Positions 37,872 through 46,883 of a DNA stretch of 64,000 nucleotides are shown in pieces. Made by a program: the position numbers and the translations under genes. The notes under the pieces are model-generated. The model was not told where the DNA came from. It saw only the letters and a program-made list of their open reading frames with translations, and did no database searches. This DNA comes from Oscheius dolichura (lineage: Eukaryota; Nematoda; Chromadorea; Rhabditida; Rhabditidae), in NCBI GenBank assembly GCA_932521035.1, contig OW051495.1:8928001-8992000 (forward strand), written 5' to 3'. Positions within the stretch are counted from its first letter, which is position 1; each line of letters opens with the position of its first letter.

Positions 37872-38177
37872 TACATATTTGTCGTTTTCCTTAAGACATC
37901 GTGACTACTTGATTCTTGTTTCATTCGCGGTTACTGCTAATAAACTTTCGGAACACTGGGATGTTGTTGTTTTCAGAGGGTTGCCAAGCTTTCAGCAAAT
38001 TTCCTAAAGCGCTCGGAGTCTAGGTAGAGAAAGAAATAAGTTGAGAATAACAAACAACGATACCCCTCTTTGCTCTCTACTACAGATAAGACGCAATGTT
38101 TGCCTAAAAATGGAGGCCGCACACGTGGATGGGCGGGTTGTTCCCTGTGAATCAGTTCGCCGCCCTCTTGCATCAAT

Positions 38178-39237
38178 ATGACTGGCTTTCCTCTACTTTC
38201 TATTGCTCCTGCTCTACTTGAGAAAACTATAAAAAAGGTACTTTGTTATTTTATTTTCCCAAAGAATCTTTTCAGCTAGAATCGAAAAGTTATTTTCGCA
38301 TTCGGCAGACTTGCCGGGACGCGAATGATTTCATTCGAAACAGTTCGAATATTTCTATTCCGTTGGATGCATACTGTCAGTTTGATAAAAAAATACAACT
38401 TGTTTGTGCTAAATGGAGTCAATTATCATGCGCCAACAGAATCATCAGATGTTTATTTTGAAGCACTACATGGAATCCGGATAGACTCTTTGTCTTTGTT
38501 AGCACCTGGTCAGTAGTTCGTTTCCCTCTATTTATACTCGAGTTTTAGAAGAGACAGAAAGATATAATCAACTGTGTAATCTACTGAAGACACATCAAAT
38601 AACCTGTAGAAAAATAATCATACGAGATGGTAAATGGACGGCAGAACAATGTGCAGCCCTGTTGAATGTTTTAAAACCTGAAAAAATCTGTTTATACTGT
38701 GCTAGGGCCGGTCTATCCGAAAGCGTTCTTCAACAGAAGACTCTGGTATGTTTCACGTAATTTTCCTTTTTATTTATTTGTAGAAATACGTTGACGTATG
38801 TCTGAAATCGAACGCTGCAGCTATTGCGGGGGCGAAACTTCTCGCCGCCGGCTTCGAAGACCTGACCGTTCATGTGACTCGCACCTCAACTCCATTCTAT
38901 TTGGTCCACTCAATTCTGAAGGTGCAAAATAGATATAAAAGAGCTTATTGGTTTTTAGATACTCTGTTCTACGCCGTTTCCAAAGATGCGCAAGTTCACC
39001 ATTTTTGTAGACGGCCACCGAGATATGCCGCCAAACGATGAGATAGAGGAGAAATTACGTGATGGACTACGGGGGCAGTTGCGTGACTTCCAAGCGTATA
39101 CAGCGGCGTCCGCATTTGAGGAAGAAGACGTGGTCACAGCTGTAATTGATATACCTTTTTGGTCTCCCGACGAATGTACCTGTAAACTGACCATAAGAGA
39201 CATGCTTCCCAGTTTAATAGAATATCGTAGAAAGTAA
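38178..39237 (+). pseudogene. F-box-like family copy F3, frameshifted in exon 2
   Basis: Exon 1 (MTGFPLLSIAPALLEKTIKK) and the first part of exon 2 (SYFRIRQTCRDANDFI, then AYCQFDKK) match F2. A run of seven A at about 38387-38393 then shifts the frame: with one A fewer, the family sequence continues as YNLFVLNGVNYHAP and ALHGIRIDSLSLLAPG. Exons 3-5 (LCNLLKTHQITC, LLNVLKPEKICLY, ATGAKLL-like block, DMPPNDEIEEKLRDGL) are open to the stop at 39237. A single extra base in a homopolymer could be a real lesion, a recent polymorphism or an assembly error; if corrected the gene would be intact. Confidence 0.65.
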
Positions 39238-39499
39238 TATGGGGTGTACTTCCCCAGCTATTCGTTTTAAACTCTTGACTTCCGTCTATATTGTCGTAAA
39301 ATGTTGATAAATCTTTTGACCCCTTTCCACTGTTCTTTATTTTATTTTTTTGTTTAGAGTCCAGTATCTTGTCAACTTGCCCAAAAATTTTCTGAAATTC
39401 CATCGATACTGTAAGCTTGATAAAGCCCCAACGGAAAATGATGGCACTTATCAACCGGGTGTGGGTCGTGTGGTCCATTTTCATCGCCCTCCAACCGAA

Positions 39500-39839
39500 A
39501 TGGCCGGACTCCCTTTACTTACTCTTTTACCTGCTCATCTTGAAAAAACAACAATTACAAAGGTTATTTCACTGTTTTCTTTCCAGTTCATATATGTGTT
39601 TTTTTGAGGACAAGTTACGGGAAGGATTAGATGGATATGATTTCCAAATGGAGAGAGACAGTAGGCCTGTCTACGGCGGTGTAGATACATTTGTATTCAC
39701 TATGCCTTCAAGTTTTCTTGAAGGATCTGCTTTTTCCGTAGACATCGACGAAGACGGCAAGGTTGAAATAGAGTTTCGTGAGGGACCAGAAGATAGTATT
39801 TCTTGGGCCAGTAGGCTTTCTAGTGGATCTTCTCTATAA
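39500..39839 (+). pseudogene. F-box-like family copy F4, internally deleted
   Basis: Exon 1 is present (MAGLPLLTLLPAHLEKTTIT) and is followed, after one short intron, directly by the tail of exon 5 (DKLREGLDGYDFQMERD, then MPSSFLEGSAFSVDIDED). Exons 2, 3 and 4 and the start of exon 5 are missing. The remaining frame ends at 39839 with a Ser-rich tail. The splice ends fit, but the frame at the join is uncertain. The product would keep only half an F-box and the C-terminal domain, so it is best called a truncated copy. Confidence 0.6.
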
Positions 39840-40139
39840 TGATGGTCTTCACTGTCATCTCCGCCGGTTCGGCGGGTCTCCTTCCATTGTTCGTCATTGT
39901 ATTTAGATGAGACGTTGTATTTTCCTTTTTAGACATTCTAAACCTGTATCTCTTAACTGTTTTTGCTGTAAAGTGTTAATAATAAATCGGTTAAAAGCTT
40001 CCGCAAACTTTTGAGAACCCCCGGTGTAAATAGAGATTATTCCTAACACGAGGAAGCCCTGTTTAGCAGAAGAGGATACCTCATAGGGAATGAGGACGCG
40101 CGGTGTTCCATTTGAATCAGCCAGCAGTCTTCAGCTGAA

Positions 40140-40583
40140 ATGGACGGCTTTCCTCTTCTAACTCTTGCCCCTATTATTTTCGAGAAAACCGTTTCAAAGG
40201 TTTATTTTTTATTGTTTTACTGTAGCCGTCCATCTCATTCCAAGATGTCAAGAACTCACAATTCTTACGGAATTACCGTACTCCGACCAGTCTAGCTTTT
40301 TCCAAACTATACTACAGGTACGACAACTTCTATCTTTTCCCACCATTGCTATTTTCAGATCCTTCTCAATAATTACTCCCCAAATCTTCGAAAATTTGAC
40401 TTCCGTATACTTTATGAAAAATTATGGCCGTCTGAAGATGAATTCGAGAAGCTATTCGGTGATCTCGGCTTGTCAATAGAAGAAGACGAAGAAGAAGCTC
40501 ATTTTGCTCATGCTCATTTTCCACGTGAATCCTCTTGTACAGTAGTCGTCCAAGAATACAGAGACGGCCTGCATCTATTATAG
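40140..40583 (+). pseudogene. F-box-like family copy F5, internally deleted
   Basis: Exon 1 (MDGFPLLTLAPIIFEKTVSK) is followed by a fragment of exon 4 (CQELTILTELPYSDQSSFF and QTILQ) and a complete exon 5 (LRKFDFRILYEKLW, EDEFEKLFGDLGLSIEED, HFPRESSCTVVV). Exons 2, 3 and most of 4 are gone. The exon 4 fragment is in family frame only if the splice falls inside a codon, so the copy may not encode one continuous protein. Same type of loss as in F4 but with a different breakpoint. Confidence 0.6.
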
Positions 40584-41214
40584 AGAGGGTGAAAATGCCC
40601 TCGAAAGTATGACCGATCCTTGGCTCCATTGGAATCTGCCGAATCCACTTGGCGAAAGGAAAAAACAATAACATCTAGCCCATTTTGTAAACGTTTCTTA
40701 TTTGGATAAATCTTCTGAAGATCATCTATTCTATCAAAAAACTAGAGGAGTCACCCTCTATTGCAATGCCACCGGTCCTTGCACCGAAATAAACTGTTCG
40801 ATTGTGAAAAATGTTCTGTGTTCCATTTTTAAGGAAATCTCTTTTAATGTTCCCATTTCTAACTGAAAGCCAGGCTTCCGCTTCTTCTGTGACCGAATTC
40901 TTTTTCTCTTTAGGCGTCAATTTAAGAGTGTCGTTTGCTAAAAAATGCTTCCTCGTATGGCGGCTACTCGCTCCATTTGAGTATGGAGATCGCCCGCCGG
41001 GAAGGAACAGAAACCTATTGATATTGCTGTAAATAACGTTTAATTATATTTATTTTATAAGCGAATAATATTCAATTTTCTACTCCATTGATACTCATAG
41101 AGATGTTCTTTCTCTTCGATTCCTCTCCTTTCTGTTTTATTCTGTTTTATCCTTTTCGGAGACAAATTGTTGCGGGCGTGTTGTATCGCATTGGAACCGT
41201 CGCTTTCAATCGAT
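40584..41214. other. Flank between F5 and F6
   Basis: About 630 bases. The block 40900-40980 (TTCTTTTTCTCTTTAGGCG, then AAGAGTGTCGTTTGC, then TACTCGCTCCATTTG) has a diverged match at 42395-42475 upstream of F7, so it is a copied family upstream segment. No gene is seen. Confidence 0.4.
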
Positions 41215-42303
41215 ATGGACGGATTCTCTCTGCTTTCTCTGTTTCCTACCTACCTTGAAAAAACCATCAATAAGGTTGACATTCTTCTTCTTTTTTTTTA
41301 AATTAATTTTTTCAGATTGAAATGAAGAATTTCATGCGCCTGCAGCAAGCCTGCCGTGGTTTGGCTGAATTTATTAGAAGCAATACGCGTATCTCCGTCT
41401 ATTCAGGGAAATGGCATGCCATCTACTTTGACGAGCCACGTCATCTTGGCAACTATTTTTTATCGCTAATAATCGAAACGGTTGTAAGACAGTCGACATC
41501 GACAGATTCTGCGGAATTCATTTCCGCGTCCTTGGTTGCCTAAGTGAGTTGGTTGCTCTTTCCTTTCATAACCGATTTCAGATATAAAAAAAGAAGAGAT
41601 CCAGAAATTTGAAGATCTATTCGACCATCTGAAGAGAAGTCGCATAACATGTTCTCATTTAGACATGTGTGGCTTCCCTTGGCCACTGGATCAGTTTGTC
41701 TCTGTAGTGGGCATTTTAAAGCCGGTCGAATTGTCGACACGCTTTCCGCATAGAGCCACTTTTTCAGGCGAAGACAGTGGCCAGTGGCCCCTTTTCGTTG
41801 CTTTAGTCTTTTTCTATTTTAGAAAGCGGTTAACCTGGAGCTGCTTAAAAACAATATAGAGATTGACACCAAGAAACTCTTGTCCCATTTCCCTGAAGTG
41901 AATATTCGTGTGTACGTGGGTTCCTTCCCGTTTGACTTGCTTTATGATATTGTGCAGGTATGAACAAAATAGCTTTTCTAGTTTTCTCTTTCTTTTTCAG
42001 ATGTTGTGTTCGAATTCTTTCCCGGAACGGCATCTGTTGCGGCTTACTTTGGCTGAATGTCTGGATATAAAGGGGGGCATGCCTCCTCTAGATGAAGTGG
42101 AAGATCGATTTCGTATCTGGAACTGGGCAGTCCAAGACAACGAAGAAAAGAATGAGCAGCTCTCTGCCGTGGTAGAATTGCCCGGACATTTTCCACAAGG
42201 ATCTTCGTGTACAGTTACCGTTGAAGAAAAGTACAACTGCAACATTGATAAGTATAGGAGAGACGCAAACATATATTTCCATGTAGGAGAAGATATGCTC
42301 TAA
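41215..42303 (+). pseudogene. F-box-like family copy F6, frameshifted in exon 2
   Basis: Exon 1 MDGFSLLSLFPTYLEKTINK and exon 2 start (NFMRLQQACRGLAEFI) are normal. After EPRHL the frame is off by one: the family sequence resumes as WQLFFIANNRNGCKTVDI and CGIHFRVLGCL one frame away, consistent with loss of one T in CATCTTGGC near 41441. Exon 3 (DLFDHLKRSRITC, VGILKPVEL), exon 4 (TKKLLSHFPEVNIRV) and exon 5 (LLRLTLAECLDIKGGMPP, LPGHFPQGSSC) are open; the last runs about 15 residues past the usual end. One indel separates it from an intact copy. Confidence 0.6.
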
Positions 42304-43104
42304 AATCCCTTATCTCTGTGCTCGAATAGGACCTTTGAATTGTTAAAATTTTCTGTATTTCATAAATTTTGTTTTTCCGCTTCCTTTGAAATCGAATTTT
42401 TCTCTCGCTTAGTCGCAAATTGAAGAGTGCCGTTCGCCAGAAAATGGACAGCAAACAGCGGCAACTGGCTCCATACGAATCAACAACTTTCTCTTTGACT
42501 TATAAAGGAAGGTTTTCCCTTATTTACGCTTGCCTCTGGGCTTCTCGAAAGGACCATCACGAAGATATATTTATGTTTGTTCTTGTTTAGCATTGTTATA
42601 TTCCAGGTTCAATCGAAAAGTTATTTTCGATTGCAACAAACGTGTCGAGAAGCAGAAGAATTTATTCAAGCCAATGGGCATATACCTCTGCCGTTCTTGA
42701 ATTCAAGGATCGCTTTGAGATAAATTTTGATAAGGATCGCTCTTCATGGATGCTAGAGCTTTTCTACCGTGAGCCAAAACGGCAAATAGATATGGCTACA
42801 CTCCATGTTACCCGTATCAAGTCCATTATCCCTTCTGACTCACTTTCGCGTTCTCTTGGTTTGTTCTCATTTTTAGATTTATATCGAGCCCGGCGCGAAG
42901 CGCCGGGCGTGATTTGGGTTTAGTTGGAGCACATGCCAAGCCCTTTTTTTGATTTTGATGGCATAACTTTTTTCAGTTAAGAGATATTAAAAATCTAACT
43001 TGGCCATCGTGTTCCTCGTAGTTGATTACCCCTAGTGACCAATTTTCATGAAATTTGCCCATAAAATAGATGAGCTACGACTACAAACTTGTTTTGGAAA
43101 GTGG

Positions 43105-43145
43105 CGCCGTACGCCGTACGCCGTACGCCGTACGCCGTACGCCGT
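43105..43145. repeat. Tandem 7-mer ACGCCGT, about 6 units
   Basis: Five perfect ACGCCGT units (43111-43145) follow a partial one. The 7-base period, GC-rich against an AT-rich background, keeps shifting reading frame and so is not protein-coding. It lies within the first unit of the inserted repeat. Confidence 0.85.
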
Positions 43146-44388
43146 CTGCGTCCGCTCGCTGTGGCGCTTTCCGCTGTGGCTCTTTTTTTTAAAAACCTTT
43201 TGCACGCGTCCAAAAACTTTCACAAAACAGGTATATATACAGTTTTTTACGCTGATTCTGAATATGTAATAAAAAAATTAGGTAGATGGGTTAGTTTTTT
43301 AGCTATAGCATCAAACATATTTTTTCATAGTTGTTTCGGTAGCCCTTTTCGGCTAGAGAATTTTGAAAGTCTGACATGGTTATCTTATTCGGGATGGTCT
43401 TTTACCCCTTGATACTAATTTTCATAAAAGTTGGCTGAAAAATGGAAGAGCCACAGCATCAAACAGATGCGGCACGTCGTCGATGGGGTGCCTTTCGCTG
43501 TGGTCTTTTTTGAACAAGGTTGTGTGTCCATCTAAAAACCTTTGCAAAACAGTTATATACACAGTTTTTTACGCTGATTCTGAATATGTAATAAAAAAAT
43601 TAGGTAGATGGGTTAGTTTTTTAGCTATACCATCAACTATTCTATTACATGTTTCTGCACGTAGCCCATTTCGGCTAATGAATTTTGAACATTCGACATC
43701 ACTATAGTCTGTTTCAAATGGAAAAACTTCTCCCGCACGGTTCGGACCTTCAAATTTTTCGAGTTCAATTTCTTTCAAAATTTTCGATAATTGTATCTGA
43801 CATAGATTTCGGCGATTTTTATATTTTTTCGGTAGTTCATAGTAAGCAAAAGCAGCGATAAAAATAATCAAGATATATGTGAAATACGCATAAAAATGCA
43901 TGCCAAAATGTCAGGTTGGACCATCTAGACGGGCAAATGCTCTATCTGGACCCGACTTTACCTTTAACTAAATTTTTTCCATTTGAAATGGACTATATCT
44001 TATTAGGGCATGAGTGTTTAGCTTTTGGCACAAATTTTCATGAAAATTGGCAGAAAATGGAAGAGCCGCAACATCAAACAGAGGCGACGCGCAGCCGCCG
44101 TGTCTGTTGAAGAACGCATTTTTTCTAGCAGTTGGACTGCAGAGCCGTAAAAACTTGCTAAATTGACCTTATTTACCTTATTGGTGGCTTCTTCGAGCTT
44201 TATACAATTTTTTGTCAATTATACGAAATCGACAGGAAGACAAACTTGTGCAATGACGTTTCCTGCTTTAGAAATTATTGTGGCACAACCCATTTTTCCT
44301 CCTAGAGAATGGGGAAAACCAGGACTATTTCATGGCACAAGCTTTAGGATCTATGATATTCTACCGAATATCAACAAAAAGGGAACAA

Positions 44389-44910
44389 TCCGTTTGTTAA
44401 AAAGAGGAATCTCAATAAAAAGGGTGATTTGGGAGAGCCTACAAAAAGGGAACAATAGGGAAGAACCCCAAGGACACAACAAAAAGAGAACAATACTCGT
44501 TCAGTTAAAATATAACCAAATCACGGCTATCTTTTTGGATATTGCCCTTTCTCTGCTATTTTTGGCAATGAATTATGTTCAGCCATGGAAAATAGGACTC
44601 TTGGAAAAAAAATGAAGGCATTGTCTCTGGGAACGGGTATTTCCATGACACAAAATACTGACAAAGCGGACATATGCGGGGGGTCGAGGGGGGCGGCAGC
44701 CCCCCTCGTAGATTATAAATAAAAAGGAAAAATCAAAGTAGAAGACTGAAAGTTGTCGATCCTAACCGGTAGCCGTGATTTGGTTATATTTTAACTGAAC
44801 GAGTATTGTTCTCTTTTTGTTGTGTCCTTGGGGTTCTTCCCTATTGTTCCCTTTTTGTAGGCTCTCCCAAATCACCCTTTTTATTGAGATTCCTCTTTTT
44901 AACAAACGGA
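44389..44910. mobile_element. Foldback element with 140-bp inverted repeats
   Basis: 44389-44529 (starting TCCGTTTGTTAAAAAGAGG) and the reverse complement of 44771-44910 match almost base for base over about 140 bp. The 240-bp loop includes a GC-rich hairpin near 44682-44707 (GAGGGGGGC / GCCCCCCTC). It forms the right end of the larger insertion in F7, either nested in it or its own terminus. Confidence 0.7.
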
Positions 44911-45216
44911 TCATATTTATATTTTAGAGGAGCCCAAAAGGTTTGAAGAGTTGTATGAAACTCTCAAGAAGAATCGAATAATCTGTGAGCATATAATGCT
45001 GCCTGAATTGACCGTAGAACAAGATATAAGGCTTTTACAGCTCGTGAAACCTGTAAGCGTCGGTACGAGCATCGATAATAGATCCACTCGCTATGAAGGA
45101 CTTTCATACGAAGACATTGGTAGGTTTCACTTTTATTTTCACTCTTTAGAATTCCTATCTTGCCTTTGACCAGCACAGCACGCGTTTTAAATTAAAATTA
45201 AAATTTTCTTATTTAA

Positions 45217-45637
45217 AGGAACTGTCAGGTACCTAAAACAACTTGGGATCAAAAAATTCGCCTTTTTCTCCTGATCACGATGGTCTATTTATTTTTGCAT
45301 ATGGACGCCTGTATCACGATAAAAATACACATTTATGATCAAAATCTAGTCGAAAAACGGTCAAAAGCGAAAAAGTGATCATGATCGCTGCAGGACCTTT
45401 TATGGGAACGATTATGATCACAGAAATGGAATGCATTTATGACTTTGGGATTGTGAGTTAGTTTGCTAGCTGTTTTGGTTGAGAAAATAAGGAAAACGCT
45501 ACATGAGTCGTAAAATATGCACAGAAGACCCCGAAATGAAAAGTTGGATAGAGAATAGGCCCCATATGCATTCAGTCGCTTGGGACTCGATTGCTCGGGG
45601 TCAAATGATCACTTTCGCTTGGTCCCTGACAGTTCCT
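45217..45637. mobile_element. 421-bp MITE, copy 1, TTAA target duplication
   Basis: The ends are AGGAACTGTCAGG and its reverse complement CCTGACAGTTCCT, each abutting TTAA (45213-45216 and 45638-45641). The TTAA duplication is the piggyBac-type hallmark. The interior is AT-rich with GATCA-rich sequence and no gene. It sits in the intron before exon 4 of F7, with its right end next to the splice acceptor. A second copy lies at 56069-56304. Confidence 0.8.
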
Positions 45638-46080
45638 TTAAGGAAACAGTTACTATTTCTATGGATTTGGAGACTGTAGCTGTACTCGCAGAGAGGCTAC
45701 TTACCACGTTTCAAGGAGTGACTATAAGTGTAGTCGAAGATATCCCTTCCCTCCCCTTGCTCCTTTCGACTTTACAGGTAAATATACGCTACCAAGGTAT
45801 AGTTTGATTGTACCTTTTACAGCTTTTTCGCTCTCTGTCCTGCCCAAATCTTCGTCATTTTCAATTGAACTTGAGCGGTAATGATCAAGACAATACAACC
45901 GAAATGGCGCACAAGTTGGATGAAGTACTACAAGACGATTTGTACAGCTTCGAAGCAGATGAAGGCAGAATCATGGCAGAGATGGGCATGCCCCCTCATT
46001 TTCCCGAGGGAAGTTCCTGTAAAATAAGCACCTTGATCGGTACTGCTATTCAACTACAATACTGGAGCTGGAACTGGTAA

Positions 46081-46883
46081 TATTGTCAATAACTGTAGAC
46101 TTTGTTATTTTATTTTACTGGAGTAAATACATGTTGAAACTGCTCTTTCATTGTTTCTCGCAGAGATGCAGGAAGAGGAACAGCTACTTCAGGATGGACA
46201 CCCATGCAGATATGTATTACACTCGAGGATATTAGTTGTAAGTACAAGTTTTCCATTTCATTGTAACCCTGTACATATATGATCCAAGCTTTTGAAACTT
46301 TCGAAATGCTATTGTTTAGTGTTTGATCCATTATCTCAAAAATTCAGGCCCTTTCTCAGTTGTTCTGTAGCATGGTGTATTCTATGACCGATAATGAACA
46401 GTACTGCCTTTATTGCTATTCCTCATAATTTCGACACATTTCGCATTTGACCAAGACACGATAACCGTCAGAAAAGATTTGTGTCAGACTTATCATTTTG
46501 TGCTCCTCGCCGTTCTTATAAAACAGGCGAGGAGAGATAAGCCCTCAAGCAGTCCTTACCTTCTGTCGTCACTTTCCCACAATAGTCTCTTTTCCCCTTG
46601 GGCAATGCCTTCTGTCCTGCAAATGTCCGAGAAACTTTGGGGCACATCCTCTAGGCAATCTCCACTCTCCGGAAGCAAAGAACATCTTTAAAAGAAGCTC
46701 CCACCTCTTCTTTCACAAAAAAAAGATGAAGTGAATGAATTCATCCTCCTCATCCTTTACTCGTTTGCCAATCCAAAGAAAGAGCCAGTTCCCGAAAGAG
46801 TGCCAAGTTGGGGGAGATGCGTCTCTTTGTGTTCCAGCTGGATGCCGATCTTTGGAGTTTGCACAGAAAATTCATTCAGGGTG
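46081..46883. other. Flank between F7 and the P-glycoprotein
   Basis: About 800 bases. Nothing with recognisable motifs. The last part is the P-glycoprotein upstream region; TTCATTCAG at 46872-46880, three bases before its ATG, looks like a trans-splice acceptor. Confidence 0.4.

Larger units (their letters stand above)
42885..44914. mobile_element. 2.0-kb composite insertion flanked by an 8-bp repeat
   Basis: ATTTATAT occurs at 42877-42884 and again at 44915-44922, exactly where the F7 intron is interrupted, so it looks like an 8-bp target duplication. No matching terminal inverted repeats are seen. The insert begins with a hairpin (arms GCCCGGCGC / GCGCCGGGC, loop GAA). It contains three degenerate tandem units (about 42990-43390, 43390-43700, 44000-44160) sharing blocks such as AATTTTCATGAAA, GGAAGAGCC and CATCAAACAGA. 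It ends in a foldback element (44389-44910). No transposase is visible. An 8-bp duplication would fit hAT elements, but the ends do not confirm this. Confidence 0.6.
42487..46080 (+). pseudogene. F-box-like family copy F7, mutated and split by two insertions
   Basis: Family exon 1 is recognisable (EGFPLFTLASGLLERTITK), but the start codon position reads AAG instead of ATG and the following intron begins AT instead of GT. Exon 2 (SYFRLQQTCREAEEFI) breaks frame after HIPLP and resumes as DRFEINFDKDRSSW. A 2.0-kb insertion (42885-44914) lies between exons 2 and 3, and a 421-bp MITE (45217-45637) lies in the intron before exon 4. Exons 3 (ELYETLKKNRIIC, LLQLVKPVSVGT), 4 (VAVLAERLLTTFQGVTISV) and 5 (PNLRHFQLNLSG, MPPHFPEGSSC) remain open to 46080. 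The 5' half is clearly dead while the 3' half is preserved, suggesting a recent death. Confidence 0.7.

Noticed and set aside
43105..43145. Possible CRISPR-like array
   Set aside because: Seven-base units without spacers, in a eukaryotic genome; simple tandem repeat.
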